Assembly (NCBI RefSeq): GCF_003581585.1
Contig: NZ_QXIR01000015.1
Span: 1-64,000, forward strand
DNA length: 64,000 nt
Direction of reading: 5' to 3'
Source: Bacillus salacetis
Lineage (GTDB): Bacteria > Bacillota > Bacilli > Bacillales > Bacillaceae_B
Each line of letters opens with the position of its first letter. Within the stretch, counting starts at the first letter, position 1. Made by a program: the position numbers and the translations under genes. The notes beneath the pieces were generated by a model. It made no database searches, was not told the DNA's origin, and worked only from the letters and a program-made list of their open reading frames with translations. This document shows positions 56,917 through 64,000 of this stretch, piece by piece.

Positions 56917-58209
56917 TTAAGGATATAGACGGTTTAATAATCTTGGGAATGGGATGGTTTCGCGTACGTGTTCCACTCCGCTGATCCATGCCACTGTCCT
57001 TTCAAGTCCAAGACCGAAACCTGAATGAGGCACAGAACCGTATTTACGCAATTCCAGATACCACTTGTATGCCTCAGGATCAAGATCATGCTCATTGATA
57101 CGCTGGCTTAGGATATCATGGTCATGGAGGCGCTCGGAACCGCCGATGATCTCTCCATATCCTTCCGGGGCGATTAAATCCGCACATAGTACAACGTCTT
57201 CTCGGTCTGGATCAGGCTGCATATAGAATGGCTTCAATGAAGTTGGATAATGCGTGATGAAAACAGGCTTGTCGTAGCTCTCCGCAATAGCTGTTTCATG
57301 CGGCGCACCAAAATCATCTCCCCATTCTATATCATCAAATCCTTTCTCCTGAAGGAACTTCACTGCTTCATCATAAGTGATGCGCGGAAATGGAGCTTTG
57401 ATGTTTTCAAGCTTGGAGGTATCGCGTCCCAGCCTTTCCAACTCAAGACTGCAGTTTTCCAAAACAGATTGAACGATATGGGAAACATACTCTTCCTGGA
57501 CTTTCAGACTGTCTTCATGCTCATAAAAAGCCATCTCAGGCTCTATCATCCAGAATTCGATCAGATGGCGCCGGGTCTTGGACTTTTCAGCACGGAAGGT
57601 TGGGCCGAAAGAAAATACTTTTCCTAATGCCATTGCGGCTGCTTCCATATAAAGCTGTCCACTCTGGGAGAGGTAAGCATCTTCTTCGAAATATTTTGTA
57701 TGAAACAGCTCGGACGTTCCTTCTGGTGCACTGCCTGTAAGGATTGGCGGGTCCACCTTAACGAAGCCTTCTTTGTTGAAAAACTCATAGGTAGCGCGGA
57801 TGATCTCGTTCCTTACTTTCATGACGGCATGCTGACGCCGGGAACGGAGCCATAAATGGCGGTTGTCCATCAAGAATTCAGTTCCGTGCTCTTTAGGAGT
57901 TATTGGATAATCAACAGACTCATGGATGACATCCAGGTTTCTCACCTGCATTTCGTATCCGAAAGGAGAACGGCTGTCCTCTTGGATGACACCTGTAACA
58001 TAAAGGGAAGTCTCCTGCGTAATGGATTTTGCTTTTTGGAAGATCTCTTCTTCCACTTCTGCCTTCACAACAACTCCCTGGATGAAACCTGTCCCATCCC
58101 TTAGTTGAAGGAAAGCGATTTTGCCGCTGGACCTTTTATTCGCAAGCCATGCCCCGATTGTTACTTCTTCTCCAACATGCTTACTTACTTCTGCTATGGT
58201 TGTTTTCAC
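56917..58209 (-). CDS. asnS: Asparaginyl-tRNA synthetase
   Basis: 430 aa class IIb synthetase. N-terminal OB fold ([20 protein letters not shown]), motif 2 [21 protein letters not shown], motif 3 [18 protein letters not shown] start at 58209 with GGAGGG upstream; it aligns with the B. subtilis start. Own promoter at 58260-58288. Confidence 0.97.
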   Translation of the reverse strand: MKTTIAEVSKHVGEEVTIGAWLANKRSSGKIAFLQLRDGTGFIQGVVVKAEVEEEIFQKAKSITQETSLYVTGVIQEDSRSPFGYEMQVRNLDVIHESVDYPITPKEHGTEFLMDNRHLWLRSRRQHAVMKVRNEIIRATYEFFNKEGFVKVDPPILTGSAPEGTSELFHTKYFEEDAYLSQSGQLYMEAAAMALGKVFSFGPTFRAEKSKTRRHLIEFWMIEPEMAFYEHEDSLKVQEEYVSHIVQSVLENCSLELERLGRDTSKLENIKAPFPRITYDEAVKFLQEKGFDDIEWGDDFGAPHETAIAESYDKPVFITHYPTSLKPFYMQPDPDREDVVLCADLIAPEGYGEIIGGSERLHDHDILSQRINEHDLDPEAYKWYLELRKYGSVPHSGFGLGLERTVAWISGVEHVRETIPFPRLLNRLYP

Positions 58210-58259
58210 ATTTATTCCCTCCAAAAACTATAAACACACTTATGTATCAATTTCTTTAT

Positions 58260-58288
58260 ATTATACATTCCCATGCAAGCCCTAGCAA
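58260..58288 (-). promoter_or_regulatory. Predicted sigma-A promoter of asnS
   Basis: Minus strand TTGCTA, 17-bp spacer, TATAAT. No T-box leader is seen before asnS. Confidence 0.65.
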
Positions 58289-58355
58289 CAGGGAAAGCTG
58301 CACCCATATATAATAGAAACTGCGGCGGCAGCCAGTGCTGTCACCGCAAGGAAGC

Positions 58356-59555
58356 TCATTTAGTTTCTTCGATTTTTCTATTAACAAATGCGCTTATTCT
58401 TTCTAAGGCCTTTTCGAATAAGTCCAGGGAAGTGGCGTAGGACAATCGGATATTGTCCTGGGATCCAAATCCTGATCCTGGAATGACAGCTACCTCTGCC
58501 TCTTCAAGAAGAGCCTTTGCGAATTCGTCCACTGTTTCATAACCTGTCAGCGAAACTGCTTCGCTCACATTCGGAAACAAATAGAAGGCACCTTGTGGTT
58601 TGATGCAATGAAAGCCGGGAATTGCATTCAACTTTTCGTAAACAATGTTTAAACGCTCTTCGAATGCCTTCCTCATCTCCTCCACAGGCTCCTGAGTCCC
58701 ATCATAGGCAGCGATGGCACCATGCTGGGAGGTTGTCGTAGGGTTTGATGTAGAATGACTTGCAAGATTGGTCATCGCTTTAATAATCTTCGCGTTCCCT
58801 GCTGCGTAACCAATTCTCCACCCTGTCATGGAGTGCGATTTGGATACCCCGTTTATGACTATTGTATGCTCTTTCATTTGCGGGGAAATTTGAGCAATCG
58901 AAACATGGCTGTTTCCTTCATAGACCAGCTTTTCATAAATTTCGTCCGATACAATGAGAATATCATTTTCAAGGCAGACCTTGCCGATGGCATCCAATTC
59001 TTCTCTGCTGTAAAGCATGCCTGTAGGATTGCTTGGTGTATTGAGGATCACCGCTTTTGTTTTGCCTGTAACAGCTTCTTTTATTTGTTCAGGGGTGATT
59101 TTGTACTCATTCTCTTCCTTTCCTTCAATGAATACGGGTCTGCCTCCGGCAAGTTTCACTTGTTCAGGATAGCTTACCCAATACGGGGTGGGGATGATGA
59201 CTTCATCGCCTTCATTAAGGAGGACCTGAAACAAGGTAAATAGAGCGTGTTTTGCCCCGCTTGTGACAATCACTTCTGTATTGTCGTAAGAGAGCCCTTG
59301 GTCTTCCTTGAACTTGTTGATGATGGCCTCTTTCAATGGACCCAACCCGCCGGCAGGAGTGTATTTGGTATGCCCTTCATTCATTGAAGCAGCTGCAGCA
59401 GAAATTATATGATGCGGGGTATTGAAATCCGGTTCTCCTGCTCCAAGGCCGATGACATCGATGCCTTTGGATTTCATTTCTTTTGCCTTTGCAGTAATTG
59501 CAAGGGTGGTTGATGGGGTTAAAGCGCTGACCCTATCGGCTAATTCCCATTTCAT
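58356..59555 (-). CDS. aspB: Aspartate aminotransferase
   Basis: 399 aa, PLP fold type I. PLP Lys in SKSHSMTGWRIGYAAG, NTPSNPTGM and SDEIYEKL. Subgroup Ib enzyme interconverting aspartate and 2-oxoglutarate. RBS TAGGAGGA. Confidence 0.95.
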   Translation of the reverse strand: MKWELADRVSALTPSTTLAITAKAKEMKSKGIDVIGLGAGEPDFNTPHHIISAAAASMNEGHTKYTPAGGLGPLKEAIINKFKEDQGLSYDNTEVIVTSGAKHALFTLFQVLLNEGDEVIIPTPYWVSYPEQVKLAGGRPVFIEGKEENEYKITPEQIKEAVTGKTKAVILNTPSNPTGMLYSREELDAIGKVCLENDILIVSDEIYEKLVYEGNSHVSIAQISPQMKEHTIVINGVSKSHSMTGWRIGYAAGNAKIIKAMTNLASHSTSNPTTTSQHGAIAAYDGTQEPVEEMRKAFEERLNIVYEKLNAIPGFHCIKPQGAFYLFPNVSEAVSLTGYETVDEFAKALLEEAEVAVIPGSGFGSQDNIRLSYATSLDLFEKALERISAFVNRKIEETK

Positions 59556-59571
59556 AAGCGTTTCCTCCTAA

Positions 59572-60045
59572 TTAGAGATTTTCAATCTTTCTCCACCATT
59601 CCCCGGTTTCAAACAGAAGATAGTAATAGTTCAAATGATCGTTTTCATCAAGATATGTCATTTCCCATACAGGGCCGACACTCTCCATCCCTAATTTAAC
59701 CGAGAGGATTTCGTTTACATCGTTTTCTTCATTCAGTTTATTAATGGCAGCCTTTTTTGAAATACCATCTGCCCATTTTTTCACAATGATCTCGTCATCT
59801 TTTTCAGGGACCCATACGACGATTTTTTCATCAGATGAATTTTTTCCGGTGATCACTACATAAGATTTCTTTCCATTATACAGGGATACATCATCCGTTG
59901 CGGCCAGATCAGATTCGGCTTCCGCTCTTTGTATTGCGGCATCCGCACGATCATTAACTGGTGCCCTGGCTTCCAGGAATACGGCCGTCATGCCTCCAAT
60001 TATTACAATTGCTGCTATTACTGCTAAAAATATGATTTTCTTCAT
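59572..60045 (-). CDS. ypmB: YpmB membrane-anchored protein
   Basis: 157 aa. One N-terminal helix (IIFLAVIAAIVIIGGMTAVF), then PepSY/DUF5590-like repeats facing out. Matches B. subtilis YpmB, whose role is unknown. It lies between ypmA and aspB in one operon. Confidence 0.88.
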   Translation of the reverse strand: MKKIIFLAVIAAIVIIGGMTAVFLEARAPVNDRADAAIQRAEAESDLAATDDVSLYNGKKSYVVITGKNSSDEKIVVWVPEKDDEIIVKKWADGISKKAAINKLNEENDVNEILSVKLGMESVGPVWEMTYLDENDHLNYYYLLFETGEWWRKIENL

Positions 60046-60057
60046 TTCATCACTTCT

Positions 60058-60228
60058 TTATGTACGATATATCGTAAAGACTGCCTGTTCCTGGTCTTCA
60101 GGATCCAAAGCCAGTCCAAACATAAGATCTCTTTCTTTCAGGGTACGGTTTAATGCATCGACCACTTTATAAAAGTCAGGTGAATGCTGGATTTTTACTG
60201 TCGACAACACTTCGATTTTGCTTTCCAA
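60058..60228 (-). CDS. ypmA: YpmA family protein
   Basis: 56 aa. MESKIEVLSTVKIQHSPDFY, then VVDALNRTLKERDLMFGLAL, ending AVFTIYRT; close to B. subtilis YpmA. TTG start at 60228 with AAGGGGG upstream. Only 12 bases before ypmB. Role unknown. Confidence 0.88.
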   Translation of the reverse strand: MESKIEVLSTVKIQHSPDFYKVVDALNRTLKERDLMFGLALDPEDQEQAVFTIYRT

Positions 60229-60419
60229 AGAAAATCCCCCTTACATCACAAATATTGTTATAAATATTGGGTCAGGATTAAGACACAATAACAGTAGAAC
60301 CATTACCCATTATAACAGCAAATAAGCTTAATCCGAACACATTCAAACAAAAATAAATTCTATTCCACACACTTTTCTTCAGGGGGCTGTCCATGCAGTC
60401 CTCTCCTCAGTTTCCTTGA

Positions 60420-61250
60420 TCATCCAAGGATTTGATTTTCTTCCGGAAAGGTGATCACTTCATAGTTATTTTCATTGAATTTTATCGTGATAAGCCCGTG
60501 CTGCCCTGTAAAGTATACATCGATCCAGCTTTCATGAAACAGCTCGAGTAAATCGGTATGAATGAACTTTTTCTTTTCACGGTAAAAAATGGCTGTCTGC
60601 GGATCAATGTGGGTCAGCAGCCTTTCAGATAGCAATTCTGTTTTGTCGTATAACGGGACCTTCAATATATTGACGTCGCTTAACTTTTCATTAATTAAAG
60701 AATCTTCCGCTGCAGGAGAATGTGAGGTCATCCATAGAAATCGATGGGGCAAGGAAGTGACAGTGAAATCCAGCCCTTCGTCATTGCCATTTCCTTCGAA
60801 CATCACATTTATGGCAACCTCCTGATTCAATGAAAGCTTTTCACCTTTTCTCAAAGCATGGAATCTCTGATCTCGGGAACCAAATCTTCCAACAAGCTCC
60901 GAACCTGTTAATATTTCTTCCGCTCCCCATTTTTCAATGATCTTACTGAGGGAATCAGGGTGATATTCCTTCTGGTCGGTAATGATGATCCCCTTGATTT
61001 TTTTAATCCCGAACTTGTCCAGGATGGCCTCAAGGTTGTTAACCTGATCAGTTTCCCCGGTGTTCACTAAATAGTTTATCCCCCCGGGGAGGTGAATTAT
61101 GGCAACTTCCCCCTTTGCAAAAGGCAGGAATGATAAGGCAAATTCTTCAGGTTTCAGCTTCAAGTCAACCTGAGGTTCGGCTGCTAGTATATTCCCTTCT
61201 GAAGATAGAAAAAACATCATCATCAGGACTGCCGTTATAAACCGTTTCAT
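60420..61250 (-). CDS. Secreted, degenerate metallo-beta-lactamase-like protein
   Basis: 276 aa. N-terminal signal peptide (MKRFITAVLMMMFFLSSEGN, cleavage near ILAAEP). The pattern AIIHLPGGINYLVNTGETDQVNNLEAILD ... IKGIIITDQKEYHPDSLSKIIEKW follows the ComEC-type MBL fold, but the metal motif HxHxDH is replaced by TDQKEYH, so catalysis is doubtful. Probably an extracytoplasmic lipoprotein-like or soluble binding protein. It lies between ypmA and dinG, where I know no B. subtilis counterpart. Confidence 0.65.
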   Translation of the reverse strand: MKRFITAVLMMMFFLSSEGNILAAEPQVDLKLKPEEFALSFLPFAKGEVAIIHLPGGINYLVNTGETDQVNNLEAILDKFGIKKIKGIIITDQKEYHPDSLSKIIEKWGAEEILTGSELVGRFGSRDQRFHALRKGEKLSLNQEVAINVMFEGNGNDEGLDFTVTSLPHRFLWMTSHSPAAEDSLINEKLSDVNILKVPLYDKTELLSERLLTHIDPQTAIFYREKKKFIHTDLLELFHESWIDVYFTGQHGLITIKFNENNYEVITFPEENQILG

Positions 61251-61341
61251 GATGTAACATACCCCCCAATTACTTCTACATATAGAGTACGTTAATCATG
61301 AAAATTTATCCGGATGGAATTCTGGACTGTGCTGCCACTTC

Positions 61342-63999
61342 CTATAACCACTCTTCAATCAATTCCACCATTTCATGGAGTTCCCCCTGGCTTACCGGCA
61401 TATCGGGAATGGAATCGAGAAATGCCCTTCCATATCTGGCCGTAATGATCCTCCGGTCAAACACAATGACGATGCCCCGGTCAGTATTCCGTCTGATCAG
61501 CCTGCCGACTCCTTGTTTAAATCGGAGGATCGCTTCTGGAAGGGAGTACTGGGAGAACGGATTTTTGCCTTCACTTTTTAAGAACTCGCTCTTGGCCTGC
61601 GCGACAGGTTCATCCGGCGGCGAGAAAGGCAGCCTCACGAGTACAAGGCAGGAAAGGTCCTCCCCCGGGATGTCCACACCTTCCCAGAAGCTGCTCGTCC
61701 CAAAAAGGATAGCTTTGTCGAATCTTTGGAAATTTTTCGTCAGCCTTGTCCTGCTGCCACTGGAAATTCCTTGGGCCATGAGGACGAAATCTTCCAGGAG
61801 GCCGCTGTCTTTCATCAAGTCATGCGTTTTTCGCAGCATATCGAAAGCAGTGAACAATACAAGCATCCTTCCTTTGGTTGCCTGTGCCACCCCTATCAGA
61901 TGCGTAGCAATTGCTTCAACATAATCATCAAGTGACACATTTTGTATCTCAGGGACATCTGTAGGAATGAATAACTTGGTCATTTCACTATAATTAAACG
62001 GAGAGGTTATGCGTACAGTATCTGCATCATGTCCGGCCAATCCGACCTCCTCTTGAAAGTACTTGAAAGAATTCTGTACGGTCAAAGTCGCAGAGGTCAT
62101 GATCACAGTTTCCTTTTGATCAAAGAAAGACTGTTTAAGTTTTTTTCCTACAGAAGCCATCTGAGATTGGATCACCAAACTGTTGGGAAGGGACCTAAGA
62201 TCTCCTTCCAGCCAAATGACATCCTTTTCTTCAGCAGATAAAAATACTTCATGGAAATGGGATCTCAACTCACTCCATTCACCCATAAAACTATAGAATT
62301 CTTCCAGTGAAGCTTTTTCTGCGTCATTCAGCGAGTCCTCTTTCTCCTTCAATCCCTTTAGGCGTAACCCCATTTCCTTTTCAAGCTTTTTCATTTGCGA
62401 GATGACTCTTTCGACACTCATGACAGCAGGCATCCATTCAGGAGATGTCAAAAGTGAATGGGTCAGCCTCATCTGGATTTTCTGGATTCCCCTTCTCCTT
62501 TTGGATTGCTTCAGGAATAAGGACGTAATGACCGTGAAGCATTCCTCGATTTCCCTATAAAAATGACTGATTTCCAGATCCAATTCAAATGAATGAAGGT
62601 CAGCCTTAACCGAATATTTTTCCATCATGTTTTCCAATTTATAGAACAGCTGCTTTTGATCGAGGATCCCTAATTGGCCAATGACAAACTTAACAGATAA
62701 GTAATCGATGATTTTTCCGAAGTGGTTCCTTGCCGACTTCTCCAGATGATGTGCCTCATCGATAATGACAGTCCCATAAGAAGGCAGTAATTTCCCATCA
62801 CTGACCAGGTCGGAAAGAAGCATGGAATGGTTGGTGACAATCAAATCCGCCTTCTTCGACATATTGCGGGCATGCAGATAAAAATCTCTGCCAATCCATG
62901 GATCTTTTTTGATATGCCATCCGTCATGCCTGATTCTGTTCCAGAACAGCCTCCCGCCGCTGGTCAGATTCAGTTCATCCACGTCGCCTGTATCAGTAGT
63001 TGTCAACCAGACAAGGATTTGCATTTTCGTAATTGCAATATCATATTGGTTTTCTTCTTCTGTCAGGCTTTGTTCAAATTTAAATAAATTCAGGTAGTGA
63101 TTCTTCCCTTTTAACAGAACAGCGTTAAATGAAAAATCAAGCATTCCTTTCAGGAAATTAATTTCTTTTTCAAGAAGCTGTTCCTGAAGTTGAATGGTAT
63201 ATGTACTCAAAACCACGGGCTTCCCTGCCTGTTTGCTGAAATACACAGCAGGAAGAAGGTAGCCCAGGGACTTTCCAACCCCTGTCCCTGCTTCAATAAT
63301 GATGTGTTTATTAGATGTCATCGCCTCATGAACCTTATCCATCATTAAGAATTGCCCGTCCCGTTTTTCGAATCCGGCTAAAGAAGCGGACAGTAATGCA
63401 GACTTTTCCTTTTCCCCTTGAGGATATACAGCCTCTGTTGATCCAGTCTCGTTTTGAGGGATATCCAGCTTCTTTTTCAAGGCAATTCCCCTGAACACTT
63501 CCAGGCCGGGATCGATGTCCGCAATCGACCTCCTTTTTTCTGCAAGGATACTTGAAAACAACAACGATAAGTCACTTTTCAACCAAGATGACAGACTTTC
63601 CACTTGTTCAAGGGTAACGAGTGGCAGCCTTGCAAGTCTCTCAATAAAGTGAATCAGCAGTTCTGCTGTTACAAGTGCATCACTGTCAGCCTGATGCGGC
63701 CTGCTGTGGTTGAATGAGAACCGGTCTGAAAGTTCTGTAAGCTTATAACTGTCCGCAGTCGGCAGGGTTATTTTCGCAAGTTCTACAGTATCGAACGAAG
63801 GGCCCGAGAAAGGATTATATCCCGCTTCTTCCAGTTCGGATTGCAGAAAGCCCAAATCAAATTGAACATTATGTGCACAAAAAACAGCCCCATCCAGAAG
63901 CTCCAAAACCTTCGGGGCGATTTCGGAAAACTCAGGGGCATCTTCTACCATTTCATCATTGATCCCTGTCAATTCCTCAATAAATGATGGAATTGGCAA
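61342..63999 (-). CDS. dinG: DinG helicase with exonuclease domain (partial)
   Basis: 885 residues seen; the N-terminus lies beyond the right edge of the window. An N-terminal DnaQ-like 3'-5' exonuclease (HNVQFDLGFLQ; HSRPHQADSDALVTAEL), then an SF2 helicase with Walker A EAGTGVGKSLGYLLPA, DEAH box VIIDEAHHLEK and motif VI RFKQGVGRLIRR. Unlike YpvA, no Fe-S cysteine set is seen. The exonuclease-fused form is typical of Bacilli. Confidence 0.93.
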   Translation of the reverse strand: MPIPSFIEELTGINDEMVEDAPEFSEIAPKVLELLDGAVFCAHNVQFDLGFLQSELEEAGYNPFSGPSFDTVELAKITLPTADSYKLTELSDRFSFNHSRPHQADSDALVTAELLIHFIERLARLPLVTLEQVESLSSWLKSDLSLLFSSILAEKRRSIADIDPGLEVFRGIALKKKLDIPQNETGSTEAVYPQGEKEKSALLSASLAGFEKRDGQFLMMDKVHEAMTSNKHIIIEAGTGVGKSLGYLLPAVYFSKQAGKPVVLSTYTIQLQEQLLEKEINFLKGMLDFSFNAVLLKGKNHYLNLFKFEQSLTEEENQYDIAITKMQILVWLTTTDTGDVDELNLTSGGRLFWNRIRHDGWHIKKDPWIGRDFYLHARNMSKKADLIVTNHSMLLSDLVSDGKLLPSYGTVIIDEAHHLEKSARNHFGKIIDYLSVKFVIGQLGILDQKQLFYKLENMMEKYSVKADLHSFELDLEISHFYREIEECFTVITSLFLKQSKRRRGIQKIQMRLTHSLLTSPEWMPAVMSVERVISQMKKLEKEMGLRLKGLKEKEDSLNDAEKASLEEFYSFMGEWSELRSHFHEVFLSAEEKDVIWLEGDLRSLPNSLVIQSQMASVGKKLKQSFFDQKETVIMTSATLTVQNSFKYFQEEVGLAGHDADTVRITSPFNYSEMTKLFIPTDVPEIQNVSLDDYVEAIATHLIGVAQATKGRMLVLFTAFDMLRKTHDLMKDSGLLEDFVLMAQGISSGSRTRLTKNFQRFDKAILFGTSSFWEGVDIPGEDLSCLVLVRLPFSPPDEPVAQAKSEFLKSEGKNPFSQYSLPEAILRFKQGVGRLIRRNTDRGIVIVFDRRIITARYGRAFLDSIPDMPVSQGELHEMVELIEEWL

Positions 64000-64000
64000 A

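Overview
The window comes from the chromosome of a spore-forming member of the Bacillaceae. Evidence is the small acid-soluble spore proteins SspL and SspM, spore coat protein CotD, a class B RNase P RNA, a guanine riboswitch, and a gene order that follows the Bacillus subtilis ypg-ypd-ypb-ypw-yps-ypr-ypp-ypo-ypm backbone almost gene by gene. Species cannot be assigned from the sequence alone. Differences from B. subtilis 168 include fhs, a ba3-type cytochrome oxidase operon, an AIM24 gene, and several small membrane-protein genes.

Layout. 1-8.5 kb, mostly minus strand: an RsmJ-like methyltransferase, bacilliredoxin brxA, HEAT-repeat protein ypgR, ABC-F ATPase yfmR, HD hydrolase ypgQ, a DegV protein, an unknown gene and formate-THF ligase fhs. 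9-18.7 kb: methyltransferase/AIM24 pair, DUF3892 protein, mntR, cspD, a zinc-finger gene, ypeP, ypdP (queuosine-precursor transporter), ypdQ, a DMT permease, a divergent PAP2 protein, sspL and the 5'-3' exonuclease ypcP. 18.8-27.5 kb: rhodanese, dynamin dynA, ypbQ-bpsA (type III polyketide synthase), a CheX-like gene, an SDR and a small zinc-ribbon gene. 27.7-28.5 kb: a non-coding 53-bp tandem-repeat array. 28.6-35 kb: guanine riboswitch-xpt-pbuX, the ba3 oxidase operon and carboxypeptidase ypwA. 35-42.3 kb: helicase ypvA, a small accessory cluster, ypsC, rnpB, gpsB, ypsA and cotD. 42.4-64 kb: mrfB-mrfA, an alpha/beta hydrolase, an Hsp20, the ypp genes, sspM, recU-ponA, ypoC-nth-dnaD, asnS, aspB-ypmB-ypmA, a secreted metallo-beta-lactamase-like protein and dinG, which runs off the right edge.

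Functional themes. DNA repair and recombination are dense (RecU, Nth, MrfA/MrfB, DinG, YpvA, YpcP). Cell envelope and division genes are linked (PonA, GpsB, DynA). Purine salvage is under riboswitch control. The ba3 oxidase has a near-ideal Fnr box about 41.5 bp before its predicted start.

The most notable non-genic signals are: (1) seven copies of a 163-193 bp MITE-like element with imperfect terminal inverted repeats and, at one copy, a perfect 8-bp target duplication, which points to ISL3-type mobilisation; (2) a 16-unit 53-bp array whose unit carries an inverted repeat, with an older 106-bp alternating section and a newer homogenised section; (3) two further GC-rich palindromic repeats. 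I see no complete transposase, CRISPR array, prophage or recognisable defence system.
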